DNA of 64,000 bases from Branchiostoma floridae. Lineage: Eukaryota; Chordata; Leptocardii; Amphioxiformes; Branchiostomatidae. The stretch covers positions 19,142,414 to 19,206,413 of the forward strand of contig NC_049979.1 in the NCBI RefSeq assembly GCF_000003815.2. Direction: 5' to 3'. The notes below the pieces were generated by a model. It was not told the origin of the DNA, ran no database searches, and saw nothing but the letters and a program-made list of their open reading frames with translations. Each line of letters opens with the position of its first letter. Position 1 is the stretch's first letter. Both the position numbers and the translations under genes were made by a program. Positions 12,047 to 27,000 of this stretch are shown here, one piece after another.

Positions 12047-15000
12047 TCTTTCAATGTTGGCTCGAAGGTGTCCTTCCACAGCTGCAGCAGGTGTTTACAG
12101 GTGACTAGAGCCTCCTCCGCGTCGCCACCTGCCACGGTCAGCTTCACTTTGGTGAACAGCAGACTGATAGAGGAATTAAAAACATCAGCATTTCACATGT
12201 GATAAAAATTTACAAACCCAGTAGTGCAAGTCAGAGACATCTAACCCAACCCATTTCTTGCAAGGAATGTGAGTTTTAGATAGGGAACCTTAGGAAAAGC
12301 TATGTCTGTTTTTGATAACTTGATCACAATACACTACAATTCAATTGAAGATTGCTGGAACTACATGTTTGTACCAAATATCAGCATAGGAGCCCAAAAT
12401 ATAAGATTTAGATTGTTGAATATACATGTAGCACAGGGGTTACATATAAGTGAGAAAACCTCCTTGAATATACTAGTATATGACAAATGCCAAAAGATTA
12501 ATATTACTGCTGAGTAGAAATCTGAATGCCTACATATCTTAAGTGTTAATAATACATTGCATTACATGTGTGCCAAATTTGGACATTTTTTAATGATTTG
12601 CACAATTTGCAAATCAACAGTTACCAAATCAACAGATGCCACGCCGTATATGTGATAAGTCTATCACTAAAGCCAGCCTTGCTGACAACAGCGCCCCCTA
12701 CCTGCTGTTCTCGGGGTACTCTGACAGTGCTGCGTCCACCAGCTGCTGTGCCTCCGTGTGCTGTTTCCCTGCGGACAGCAGCAGTGCCAGCAGGTGCAGG
12801 GACGGCAGGTGGTCAGGTCGCAGCTGTAGCGCCTGCTGCACCCGCTGTAATGCTTCCACAATCTGATGGCAAAACAGATATTCACATAAAAACTTAAATG
12901 GAAATTTGCTCTGAAAAATATCTATAAAGAAAACAAGAAGAATGTGTACATGTATGTGTACAGTTCAATAATCACTATGGTTAGCATTATTTCTGAAAGT
13001 AAAAAATCCCTTAAATTATGAGTCTTCATAACAAGTAACATCTTTTCTCTGAAAATACAACATGACAGGGCCACCTCTACATGACATATACATGTATGTA
13101 TGTCATACAGCAGACAATACATCATCATACAGTCAACATATACTGTATGTCCAGATATGTACGGTGAATATGTGATGAAAATGGTTGAAAATCTACTGTA
13201 CTGTAAATCAAACCATAACAATATTACCTAAAAGATCCTCTCATCGCCTGCTACATCTATTATTTATTTCTCACTAATCCCCAGTAATCTTTAAGGAATT
13301 AAAGGTAACACCTGGGATTAAGAAGTAGAAAAGAAAAAAAAATTGTACTTTTTATTGCTATAGTAGACCTCTATCCCTTTGGGGACGACAAGATATAAGC
13401 ACCAAGCCAGCATATCAGAGATAATTGTGCAGCATTATAAACATAATCAAATTTGCATACACATTATACACATAATTGTCTATTGTCTACTTACAATTAC
13501 AAGTACTAAAACCTGGCATGAATCCTTCTAGATATACATGTACATCTACAAGACGGATAAAGCAGCCTTGTTTGCTAGCAATGAGGATCAAAATTAGTAC
13601 ATTTATGTCAACTTGACTTCAACATAATTATATAACAGCTTTAACATACATAACTGTTGTTCATGTGATAAATGATCATAACTTTATGGATGAATTGTCA
13701 CAGTGTGGTACATGTATTTTACACAGACATACACGCATGTAGGTGAGAAGCAGAGCAAAGAAAGTATACAAACATACATGTACATAGTGTACTGTAAATC
13801 TTTTAACTTTTGTAGTGGTTTCATTTTCATGGTGACCCCTCCACCACAAATCCATGACATTGTGAATGTCTCTCCCTCATATTACTACTGTATTACATAA
13901 GTGTTTCAACTTTAAAACTCCACAAAAACCTCCTTTTCTGTCCCAATGCAAAATAAAACCACTGCAAAATTAAATGAATCTACAGTACTTGAATACATAA
14001 GGCTCAGAGACAATCTAAGCAACAAACGAACAACAGAAGATGGCACATGACGGATCCCTTGGGAATGTGACGTAACAACACACAGGGGTTGGCACGTACA
14101 TGTACTACTGATGGTATAATGGAGTACCTGACACTGTCTGTCCCACAGTGGGCTCTGATCACAGAAAAAACACATGAAGGGTGAATGTCACCTTCAACAC
14201 AAGCACTACGATGTCGTGATATGGAATGACTTCAACATTTAAGTATGGTATTATAGAGGCTGAGCTACAAAACACTGTATACAGGACATGGCAAAGGGAC
14301 ATATCACAAATTTAAAGTGACAAAATGTGAAAAAACTGCTACATGTAAGTATGGAAACTTGATTGATTTGGAACAAAATAACAGTAGTCAGAAGAAAATT
14401 TGATGTATAAGAGCTGTGACTTCATCCATGTGGTAACATGCATGTACCACTTGAAATACCAAAAAACAACAAAACTTACAAAATACACATCTTTTTCCAT
14501 ACAATTCCCTTCAACCCTTTAAAAGATTTTGGGTCACTCAACAGTTGCCGCCCAAGTCGAAACAGTATATAACCTCCTGCAAATGTTCTTCCAAAAACAT
14601 AACTATTAATGGATTGACAAAATGAAGACACTTTGCAATAGTTCAGGGTGATCTAATTAGTGCATTTGTATGATAGGTGATGACATTTGATGATGGAAAA
14701 GGGTATGGATTACATTTGCATGCAGCACCAAGATGGTGACAGAACATGCACGAAATGATGGATTACAAATGAAAGCCTGTCAGGAATGGTACATGTTACC
14801 ACCTAGGACAAAATGCAGACTATGCAAACACTACTAACATGTATTGTAAGGCTTAATTGATTGGCTGTTACAGTGTTACAGCTACTGAAACTATCCATCA
14901 GCGATGCATAAAACGTCATCTCAGAGATGAAAATAGAGTTAATGAAATAAGTATTGAAGGTTATAAAAGACAGGCATCCCTTCTTTACCACGTTCCCTAC

Positions 15001-18000
15001 CTGTCTCTGTACTGCCAGCTGCAAACCAAGGTGAAACAGGGCCAGGTGGTCATCTGGGTCCAGGGTATGTGATCTGAGTCAAAAACAGGATGTTTCATTT
15101 GTTATATACATATACATGTATGGAACCATTATTGTCACAAATACAAATAGGGTAAATACCTAAAACTTAACATGATGCATCTACATTCATTTGATGTATC
15201 AAATACACCATTGCCAATATTTCATTGTGCATGCATGAGCTGACCTTGGATGGTATTACGTATTCAGTCTCACTAATCAACTAGGTGCTTATCTCTTTCT
15301 GTACAGAATGTCTACAATGGATGTTTTTCACTGTAGATGTAAAGTAAAAATTGCTGATTTGCTACCAGTATAATGATTTACAATAATTTTGAATGCATGT
15401 GAGGCTGCATTCAACTGTGAGAAAACCAACAGATTGCTAAGCATTCCTAAAGAATTTCATCATGTACAACGCACAGTCTCCAAGTCAAGATTGTATCAAC
15501 TAAATTTTCCAATCAAAATCAAAGTATTTTACTGCAGAATCTTCACCTGTTGAATGCATCCAGGGCTTTTTTCTGGAGTTCATGTCTGGCAGACATCAGT
15601 TTGGCTGCAACACACAACAAAACAACATAAAGTGTACAAGTTCATGTAATGTGTCAACAGAGAATAAAGAAATTGAAAGGCTGAGTCCCTAAGGTGTTGC
15701 CAAAAATGGCTATCACTATGGTCTTTGCAACTTTTGCTGGAACATGGCAAGAAACATCACTAGGGGAGGGCCCCAATGCCCTTTTGCGTAGAGCGTAATC
15801 GGCCGTTTTAATTTTACGTAGAGCGTAGACGGATCGCTTAATTCAACGTAGAGCGTAATTGACGCATTTTGCGTAGAGCGTAATTGACTCTTTTCATTCT
15901 ACGTAATACGTTGTAGCTCCCCGGAATTTACCGTAAAACGTAATGGATGAATTGTGCATATAGCGTAATCAAACCTGCCCTAACCATTGCCCTAAGTCCC
16001 GTCAAAATGCAGGAAATTGCGTTTCAGAGTGTCAAGATTTCAAAATTTCCGTGGACCTCCTTTGCGACGCCCCGCATAATCTGCGCTCTCGGCGACATGG
16101 TTAAAATATGTTGGGGCGTCGCCCTCAAAATTTTTAACTGTATTTTTAATAGAAATGGCATTAAAGATTCGTCGATGAAGGTTAGACATCCAGGTAATAA
16201 GATACGCCAAAACAGTTACTTCAGCAAAATCATATCCTTTTTTTGGCGGCATTAAGTATTGGCTAGGTAAATATGTTTGGGGGGGGGGGAGCAAGCTGAA
16301 ACTTTGTGTATTTTTGATGATGCAAATTTCATAAAATCGAGCTAGTCTAACGGCAAAATTTACCCCTGAAAATGCGAGAAACGGCGTTTCAGAGAGTCCC
16401 GATTTCAAAATTTTGCCAGACCTCCCTGTCCCGCGTCTACGGCACAGAACAACTATGTTGAGGGAGCGTCGCTCTCAAAAATCTTTTAAACAAATAGAAA
16501 TTTTACTATCGTGCTTAACTTCGTTAACAAGCAGAATGTGGTCCCCAAATGCAGGAAATGACGTTTTAGACGGTCAATATTTCAAAATTTTCTCCGGACC
16601 TCCCTAGCGATGACTTGCGCCTCAGGCGTTCACAACGACATGGTGAGAATTTGTGTGGGTCGCCCTCAAACATCTCTTTCTTGACAAACATGGCATAAAG
16701 TTTAGCAGTCTTCCAGCAAAATTTGTCCCTAGAAATACAGAAGATGGCGTTTCAGAGGGTCAAGATTTCGAAATTTCCCTAGACTAAAGTTGCGACAGCT
16801 CGCACCTTCGGTACTCGAAATCGTGAAAATATTTTGGGGGCATCCCCCTCGCTAAAACTATGTGTCTTTCTAACGGAATTGCCATCAAACTTAGCTTTAT
16901 CTGGCAGCAAAATTTGCCTGACAAAACGCGGGAAAAGGCGTTTTAGAGGGTCAAGATTTCAAATTTTCTCGGGGAGCATGCCCCCGGATCCCCCTAAGAT
17001 AGTCGTGCCTTCGGCGCTCAAGATGATAAAATTTCGGTCAGCAATATAATTTTTGCGCCCCGCGTTAGAAATTTGCTGCCGCCGCCTCTGCCACCGGTTA
17101 CCATGAATACTTTTAACTCAACTTTTGTACCATCTTTGACACAAACGCTCAGACGTTCGGTGATGAGTTTTGCATAACGTGTGGGGAAGCTTTTGAATTT
17201 AGCGTAGGGCGTAGAGAGGCTTCAAGAATTCAGCGTAATACGTAGCCGGCCATCAGAATTTAGCGTAGAGCGTTGTCGGGACCCCCCCATTGGGGCCCTC
17301 CTAGGGGTGAGAAGATATTAGTTTAGCAAGGTAAAAAAAAAGTGTAATATGGCTCCACTCCTGAGGTGTTGCCAAAATGTTTAATTGTTCCCATCATGAC
17401 AGTCACAATGAAAAAAGGGCTTTGAAAGTGGTAAATGCTTATGCTGAAATAAGCAATTTAAGACGACAGGCACAAAAAACATTTAAGGATAAGGTTCCAC
17501 CCCTGCTGAGTTAAAAGCATTTTCAAACTTCAAAGTACATAATATTTTTTCCGGGGTCACCAACCTTCAGTAGCCTGCATGCTGTATGCCACTCCTAACA
17601 TCAAAAAGGCTCGGGATGAGTGGAGAGTGTTCTCGGAATCCCTCTGTAGGTCTACACTGTTCTTGGAACCCCTCTGTTTGTCAAGACTGTTCCTGGAATC
17701 CCTCTCGATAACCTTCTTGGAATATATCACTGCATCTTCCAACTGGCAGAGAAGACAAATATCATGAGATTAAACATCTGTTACACTAAGCAAGGTTTGT
17801 TAACCAACGAAAAAACTCCAAAAGAAAATTTACAAACATTTTCTTTTTCTGGAGGTATGATGTAATGCTAGTTCACCTTTATCCGCGGAGTAACTTATAT
17901 CCGTTCCTGTCAGAAATTGGTACTTAGGGGTATAAAGTCGACGGACGATAGTTTTAAACTACAATAAGTCGAACGTATTATTACTTGAAACCATCGTCGG

Positions 18001-21000
18001 TCCAGTCGACATCACTTAATACCGTGTTGGTAAACACAACAAATATAGGTTACCCTGCGGATAAAGGTGAACTAGCGTTACTTGAGCAATGGAAAGTTTA
18101 GCAAACATGTAACTAAGGTAAGTAATATCATGTATAGTATCTACATGTAATATGTAACTGTGATTTAATAGCAAACACTACATGAAGTTTACTTATAGTT
18201 ATGAGGTCCTAACTTTCATAGTTTGTATCTTATAATCAATAATTGTCCATAGGACCAACTGCATATTCAGACCATTACATGCAACTTTGAGGTATACCAA
18301 TATGAATATTGACACCCTCTACGTCTCATTTGTTTGACTCTGCTACAGTGTACTCTTGTTATGTCTACAATGTGAAGTGGCAATGCAAGTCCTTGTTATG
18401 CCCATCCTTAAAATCTAAATTTTTCCAGTAAGACGGCATCTAATGACTGTCAAGTAATGCAGTCTAAAGTTATACAGACATGTATCCTACTAGCCATTAC
18501 TTATCATTTAAGACTAACTTTATCTTGCAGTGGCCTTCTAGCACTAGACATATGATTAAACATCTGTGCCAATTTTACCTGTACCATTTAACCCATAGGC
18601 TATTTCAAGCCAGTGAACATCTCGAAAGAGATTGATGATACCAAAACATGTGTACCTGCACGTACTTCCTGAACTATAGAGGGGTACAATGCTTACACAC
18701 AATACAGAAATACCATTCACTGTCACAAACTGTCACAACACAAAGCATTCCTTGTGCAAATATAGAAACATCTTTCCACTAAAAGGTTACCTGACATTTT
18801 AAAAGGAATGTACGTATTGTCCTCCTGTGTATAAATGCGTCACAATTGCATCACTATGTTGTCATGTTATGATAAAAATACAATAGCAATACATTTCACG
18901 AGTGTTAAATGATAGTTTAGGTAATAATCAGTACTCTTCTGACAGGAGAACACTAAAAGCTTATGTAGCCGACATGACAGCGTCTTTTAAATGTGCCAAT
19001 CAAGTTGACACAAAACACAGATGTTACTGTACTCTAACGGCCCCTTTGTCCATGAAAAACATATTCGGGCCTTACAAATTGGTCTAGGACATTCAAGGAT
19101 TTATTGTATCAAATTTTCTGAACCTGACAAATAAAAATGTGCACACAGCATGATGAAGAAAGCTAAAAAAGATAGAAACTTAAAAAGAAATTAATCTAAA
19201 AAGACTTAACATGCACATTTTTCAAATCCTAAATGATCTTTGCCATTATATAATTACCTATCCAGTAATCATATCTACACCCACTAAAACACACAGGACA
19301 CAGTCCAGAAACTCACTTCAGTAACATTATTTTGATTACCATGTATGGACAGATAGCAATATTATCATCATCATGATCATAGATAACAAGAAGTAAACCA
19401 TAAGAGTAATATGTACCCACCAATGACACATTATTATGGGCAATGAAAATGTAGCAGCATTCACACTGTGTCTCACATTACATACATACATTGGCAACTC
19501 ATTTAACGCAAAACACGGTCTTGAAGGGGTTGCAGATGTGTCTTTGTCTATAATTTAATCAACTGTGTAGTGACTGATTACCAACAGAATTCCTTTGGCA
19601 TAGAGTATGAATGATCCTGGTGCCTAAGTTCCACATCTATGGCAAGAATTTTTTTAAACAAAGGAGACACAACCAAATCAGACATGCAGGAAATAGCTAT
19701 TGTAATACTAATAATACTATGAGTTGGATTATGGATTTTGGTTGTTACAAAATGTAGATGGATGATTGTCAAACAACTTGGAAAGAAAAAACTGACAATA
19801 AGAAATAAAAGATATAGAAAAAAAACATCTGTTGAAAATTTATGATTTTTGGTCAACTTCATGTAGTACATACAACTAATATCTATCTAGAACTTTAAAT
19901 GTTAACTGAATTTGTCTGGCTGATATCCTTTATTTTCAGGACAAGAATTTCAAGGGAGCTAATCTTAAATAGTTGATCACTTCAAAAATGAAAGTAAAGA
20001 AATTAAGATAAAAATAGATATGCTTTAAAGCAAGGCCTAGGGAGATGTAATTGAAATGAAGACTAACCTGTCTTGATGTATGTTGAATATCAAAATAAGA
20101 ACAAGATATTGTTTTATTGCTAAAATCAACCAATAATTCTAAGCCCTTTTATGGATGTTCAAGACACATATTGTGTACCCACCTGATGAAGATGTTCTAT
20201 GCATAGTTTGGCCACAAACAAACACACTGTGGGGTTGTCTGGCTGGATGGTGTGGCATTCCTTTAGTACTCGAACTGCACGTGCATACTGCAACAAAATA
20301 GGGAGGACATACAATGTCACACTTTGCTATTTTGGACAATTTCATCAAACAGTTCAAATTGTGTGTATATACTGTATGCACCCGTGGCCTTTCTGGGTCA
20401 TATTTATTTTGTACATTTTCCAAATACAGCAATTTACAAACTACAACAAAACATTTAGCTAATTCACAGGGAGTCTTCATAAGACACCCTTCCTTGTTCC
20501 ATGCACCAAAACTCTTACCTAATATCAAACATATCTAAATGTCAATGACTTAATAAATTAATACAAATCAAATTACACTGTGATATAAATGTAGATGTTA
20601 ACATTAAGACTTTTAAGTTACCTTGCCAGCAGCCAGCAATGACAACCCAAACTGGTACCACAAGTGGAACTCATCAAACCCAAACTTCATGGTCCTCTCC
20701 AGGATCTGAAACCAAATGGTGCAGTAGTCAACATGAGTACAGTGATGCAGACTAGAAGAGCCCCCTGTTGAAAGACAAGCATACTGCAGTTTTTTTGCTA
20801 AAGAGTATTCATCATTTTGGTTACAGCATTGATAACTGTACACAAATTGATAAGTTTTTACATTAGTTGTCATAGCCGTGCATATATATGGTGGTGCCAA
20901 TCTCCAATTTGAAAACCTTTGGCCACACAACTTTGTGCAAGTCACTTATAGCAGGGGCGACACTACACCAAGGGTTTCTAAATGAGATGGTTGTTGTGTA

Positions 21001-24000
21001 CCGAGGTGGCAGAATTATGATAGTTGATGTTACCTCAGCTAGCAGCCCTGGTTGTGACCTCCTTATAAGCAGGATGGTGAGAAGATCGTACACAGCTGAG
21101 GCATTGGACACCGTCTGTACTCTGGACTCCTTGTGTTCTGGTGCTCTACTCAATACCACTTCTCTATTTGCCTGGGGAGAAAAAGCATCTCAAATGTTAA
21201 AAAAAGCTAGGGAAATAAACATGTAACATGTGAAATGTTCAATTTCAGTACCAAAAGTATGTCGATCTTTGTTTAGAAAATGTCATTGACTTCCAACACT
21301 TAGACTACTAGATCATACCATGGCATATTTCAGCACATTCATTCTGATTTTCAAAATGTCCAAATTACAATGAAGTGATAGTTTCATATTTTGCAGTATT
21401 CTTCTGAAGAGTGACAATTGTGTTGTATGACTTAACTCTGCTCTAACGCATCATCATACATGTAGTCCTTATGCAGGACAGAGCATGTGACAAACAAATG
21501 GAACCCTGATAAAAAAACATGATGTCTTGCCAAGCGAAGGTTATCCCCATTTGTGAAGAATGTGACTGCACACTGTGTGTTGTACTCACTATAGCTTCAC
21601 TCAATAGTAGCAGCAGTAAGGATTCTTCTGTGTCTTGTGTTGGGGTGAATACTCTGGAAGGGTAAAAAAAACAACACTTCATTGTCCATGTCAGACACTA
21701 ATGGTTGATGATTTTAAGCTACAAAATGTATCCTAATAGTACGTAAACAACGCTTTCAAAGGAGTGAAATATTGTCTGTGTTTCTCTCAGTATGTGTGTT
21801 TTGATCAGGCCTGTCTGCAGCTTAAATTTTTTTCTGTCACACTCATTGTTTGGGAGCCCATGTTGTTGACTTTCCTGGTTAAATATGTCATTTTCAGCTT
21901 ATGAAAGTATATTTTCAACAGTTTTCTGTCATTTTGGGGACGCGTGGGGTAAAACTATTTTCTGTCCCAACAAGCAAATGTCCATCCTGGGACCGAAAGA
22001 CAGGCCCTGGTGACAGCCCTGTTTTGATATACAGGAAGGGCTGAAGTCTGCTATCTCTGATCTTCTTATCTCCGTGCATCCGTCACTGCATACTTATTAT
22101 ACATGAGTACATCTAGTTGCTAGAAACACCTACCCTTCTGAGGGATATAGTTTAGGTCTGAGGGAGGGGGATGCCGTGCTGGATCCTGGTACTTTGACGT
22201 CGGCTACGGATGCTCTTTTCTGTACAGTCGTGGACGACGGCGGGGAAACCGGAGGACTGTACGTCTTCTCGCACACCGCTCGCAACAACACCTCCGACAA
22301 CTGTCTCGCTAAGGTCTGTAAGTTCACAAAAAATGATAAAAAATGTCATAATCCTTACAATAAAATACATCGTCATTATCAGCATTATAACATTGATACT
22401 ATCACCATGAAACGTCAAATATTAACTCATTGTTGTATAATGAACTACAATTTTGTAGCCATATACATGTAGACAAAATGTGTACTTCACATAATAGCAT
22501 ATCATACCATACATGTATCTACAATCGAAGCATAGTAACCAAGATTTAAGAAAGATATATACTTTTCTCTGAGCCATACTGCTGCTTTTAGTCTCTATCC
22601 AACCAAAGCTGCATGTTGTTGTGTACGCATAAATGCCTGTTGAATTTTAATGGCCACACCGACTGAAACACATGGATCTCAGTGAGCTCCCTTGCCTTAT
22701 TTGGCATTCTGTTTCTTGGAAAAACACCTGTGGCACTCCCGTACAAACTGCATAAGGACAGGATGCATTATGTACAAACTCACCACACAGACTGCAGTAG
22801 CCTTCAGGCACCGTTACAGTGATTTATATCTACACAAGTCATACATGTCTGCACTCAAGGAGCCGTGGGCAACCAGACTAAGTAATCCAGGACCATTTCC
22901 TCAGAAGTACAGCACTCCTGGTGAGTGAACACTATAGAACAGATATATGAGTTGTACTTTCTCAAGGTTAATGATCCAGACATTGATTAATGCAAAGTGT
23001 GGGAGTATCAATTTTCAAAACTATTTATCAACCATCAAGCCTTTGCTCTTCTGTTTTCTTGAAGAATGAAAGAAACTATGACGGTAAGGATATAAATGAT
23101 GAAAACAAGCTAATTTTCAGTGAGTAACACAATCTCTGCTGTCTGGGGCTGAAGATGTTTGGCGGGCTGCTATAAGATTTAATCAGGTTATCATATTGCT
23201 AGTATTAATCAATTTGAAAGCTTATCATGGCTGTAAATTTGAGGACAGAAAAAAGTTGATAATTTCATCTTAAGTCTGAAAACTAGTCTACTAGACATGT
23301 TAATTGTTTAGGTAGATTTGACATTCATTGTACCAGTACACAGCCCTAAATGTACCAGTCCTATATCATACATTTTTGTCCTTGCCCTTGGTAGAACAGA
23401 CGGGTTATAATTAGGCACCTGGAGCTGATTTATCTGATGTATGATTGGTCCTCTATGTAACATAAGATTGGATATCAGATGATCATTTTGTCTGGCTCAA
23501 AGCTACTAAAATCATTCAATACTAAATATATATATTTGGTCGTTGAAGCTCAAATGGAAATATTGGGAAAGACAATACTGTTATGTCCGGTAGCACTCTT
23601 TACATTTACCGGATAAATCCCAGTGCCTGCAATGAGACAGGCCCAGGCTATAATCTAATAAACAGTCCAGCTAGTGAGCTACTATACTTCTATCAAAGAT
23701 TAATATGAGGACACACATGTCAAGTACTATTGTTGTACTTGTCTAGCAGTTTATTTCTAGCAGTTTATTTTCAGCTTGTTACAGGTTCAGTGCCTGATAC
23801 AGTAATAGTGGTTAAAATGTAAAAGCCTCCCCTCCCTTTATTTGTCCATTTAGCCATTTGAGAAACAAGAAATCTTTTTAAAAAAGCTGTGCCTTGCCGC
23901 GTATTTTATGTTATTTTGGTAAGTTAGACTAGATTCTACGCTTAAAAATCCCGAGTTCCACATGTCGCCCCCCTCCCCCTCATTATCATAATTTATGTCA

Positions 24001-27000
24001 GATGAATTATTGGCACATTAAACAGGTTTTGTAAAACTTTTTGACCCACAATGAATATGCATTATTTTTTATTACAAACTAAGTTCCTTCTGATGCAATT
24101 TGTGATATATATTTATATGAACATGGTGAGTTAAAGCGTAGATTTATTACGCTGGACCACATACAGTAACATGCGTCTAGAAGACCGTTTTAATACTCAT
24201 CTGGAATGTACCATTGTCTAACTAAGCCATGAAACTCGGCAAGGAAAGAAGGGCCTTTGGAAGGGGCTTTGGAAGGGCAGGGTTAAAAGGTCCGTCCATT
24301 GATCCATGGAAAAAAGCTGGCGTAAAGCCTTGCCTGGCGGCAAGGCAAAAAACTAGAAATGTTCCAATTCAAAAGTTGTACTCATTCAAGTTTGGTGCAC
24401 TGCAGCAATAACTTGATCCAGCATTGTGGACATCTTTCATTTCAAAATGACTGGAGAAGAATTTCTAAACAAAACTTACATATTACAGTAGAGCTGAGTT
24501 ATCTGAAATACAGTTTTGGAAGACTAAGTGTATAAATTGATTATTACCAGACAATATTCAACTAATCCATTTAGGATTAGGATAATTGAGTATGCTAAAT
24601 GGGAAAATGCTGTTAGAATTGACTGTTTTCCTGTATCAAAATTGATAAATGAAACCTTTGTTGCTTGAAGGTACAAGGTAGTCTATCTTCTTCTTACAGT
24701 TGAGTCTTGAACTGTGCAGTGTTTCTATTGATACAATATACATGCACATGTGTCATATGAATACCAACCATTACATACATCATGTACATATGTGTAAGAA
24801 GTTCTAATGTGATCTCTACTTATTTGCTGGGTTCTCTAAGACTGCCACATTTCAAATAGATGGTAAATATAAGATCAACTAGTGTAGCGTTAATCTAATG
24901 GTACCCAGCAGAGTTGATATTATATGTAGGTACTGTACAGTAACTATTGAAATTGACCTACAATGTTCTTGTACTGTGACCAATAATCAAGATATGGACT
25001 CATTTTAAACTAAAAGTCTAGTCAGAGAACAAAATGAAAACCAAGTCCTGGCATCAGAGAAGTTGAACCTGACTACTGTAAGTTGTGACATATTTGCAGT
25101 GGTTTTGATGTTCACAGTTTTTGCTGTGACCTCTCGCTGCAGACTTATCAGACTGCAAAGCTACATTCTGCTTTGCATAATGATTGCATTTCTACTGTTG
25201 CTTCAACCACCAACTTAAAACATCACAAACATCTACAAGTACTTCATTCCCCTTCGACCTCAAAGTTAAGACTTCACAATCTTACATTAATAACTTAACA
25301 GTTATGGTGCACATTTATTGTTGGTATCTGTAGAATTTTGATGACATAGAAATTCGATACAGGCTGTTACAGAACCAAGCACCAACAAAGATCTAACTTA
25401 AAAGTCAGCTGGATTTGGCAGGAGACATGTATGACAAGCCCAAGAATGCCTACAGCTTGTGATTGTACAATAATTGTACAATGTATATGACTCTGATTCC
25501 AAAACTAATATGTACTAAGGTACAGACTTTCCCTCAGACTATGTTTTCATGTTTTTCGTCATGTTTTCCATCTTTATTCAAAACCAACCTTGTGGAAATA
25601 CAGTATTGTGTATTCTGATGAATATCGTTGATTATACAAAAAAATGTGTTTTTTTTTCTTCTATTAAAATCTGAGATCTACTAACCTGCCTGAGGTTCTG
25701 AGTACAGCGGGCCTCCACAGCTCTCAGCATTTCTCGATATCTGCCGATTCCTGTAGATAAATCCCTGCAACAGTCAAAACAAACATGCTTTCAAGTGGCT
25801 GCCTTTAAACCAGCATTTAATATACTGGACATTCTCATGCCATTGGCAATAGTCTTGCACAGGGTTGTAGCCAGCACCCATCCTTCCATCCTTTGACGGA
25901 ATTTTGCAGCTGGGGACGGAAAACATTTTTGACCATTCCGTCCTCTGTGAGCAAAACTTAACCCTCAAAATGCAGGAAATGCAGTGTTTCAGAGGGTCTA
26001 GATTTCACAATTTTCCTTGGGACCATGCCCCCGGACCCCCCTAGGAACGCTGCGCCAAAGTCATTCAAAATTGAGGGGACGGAAAATGATTTGGGAATGG
26101 CTACAACCCTGGTCTTGCATAATAGTACCTCTTTAAAGCATTACTGCCCCTGTAATGGGGAAAAGGTGATAACTGGTGTATTCCACATTGCTACGGGGAA
26201 CTGAATTGTTGAATCTCATCATGTACTCAGGGCTGGGATGTTAAGGTCTTTGCAGAGGCCTTAGTGTGCCATTAGCTAGTAATGCTGCAAGATGTGAGTG
26301 TAATATTGCGTACGGAAGGTACAAGAAAGGGGGAGTATCCTAAGTCTGAAAATTGTGGAATTTCTAACCCTCTAAAGAGGCACAATGTATCTCTTGATTT
26401 GATGTGATTTTATGTGATTTCTTCGGCTGTATCACTTGCATTTTGAGAGGCAATTTCAACTGAAAACTATGATGGGAATGTACGTTTTATCAAGCGCTTT
26501 CCTACGCAAACTGGGCAAACATGAATCTGGAGCCAATGTGGGTGTTCTGAAATGAATACCTTGGATGAATCCATCACAAGACAGAACATCCAAAGGTGCC
26601 AAAAACCCATTTGGTAGAAATACTGCTACAAGCGACATCAATTCAGCATAGTGGCCAGAGCATGACCAAACAGATTGAAGCTCCTTATGCTCCGGAAAAT
26701 ACGAATTACAATGTCAGGTTGTATGCTCTTGTGCCTTTTTGGAATATGATCGTGTCATTATCATAAGCTGTGACTTTTCTTATAATGTCCATAATTTCGT
26801 GGTAGGTAAAGGTGGTTTTGCAGCATAAGTTTGTGGTTGAACAGTTCTGTGATACTGAGTACAGTTGCAACACGTATTTACCGTGCCATTATTCTGTAGT
26901 GAAGAGATCAAAGCAAAAAGAAAACCACAGCGAACATCAAGAAATTTAAAGTATTCAGCAGTATTCATTGCTACCCACTGGGGGACTACATCCTACATTT

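Noticed and set aside
16040-16408. 122-codon minus-strand frame
   Set aside because: It is inside the non-autonomous element at 15765-17303 and spans repeat modules; no transposase motif.
20139-20528. 129-codon minus-strand frame as a separate gene
   Set aside because: Only 20183-20287 is coding, as TTC7 exon 10; the rest is intron read-through past clear splice sites.
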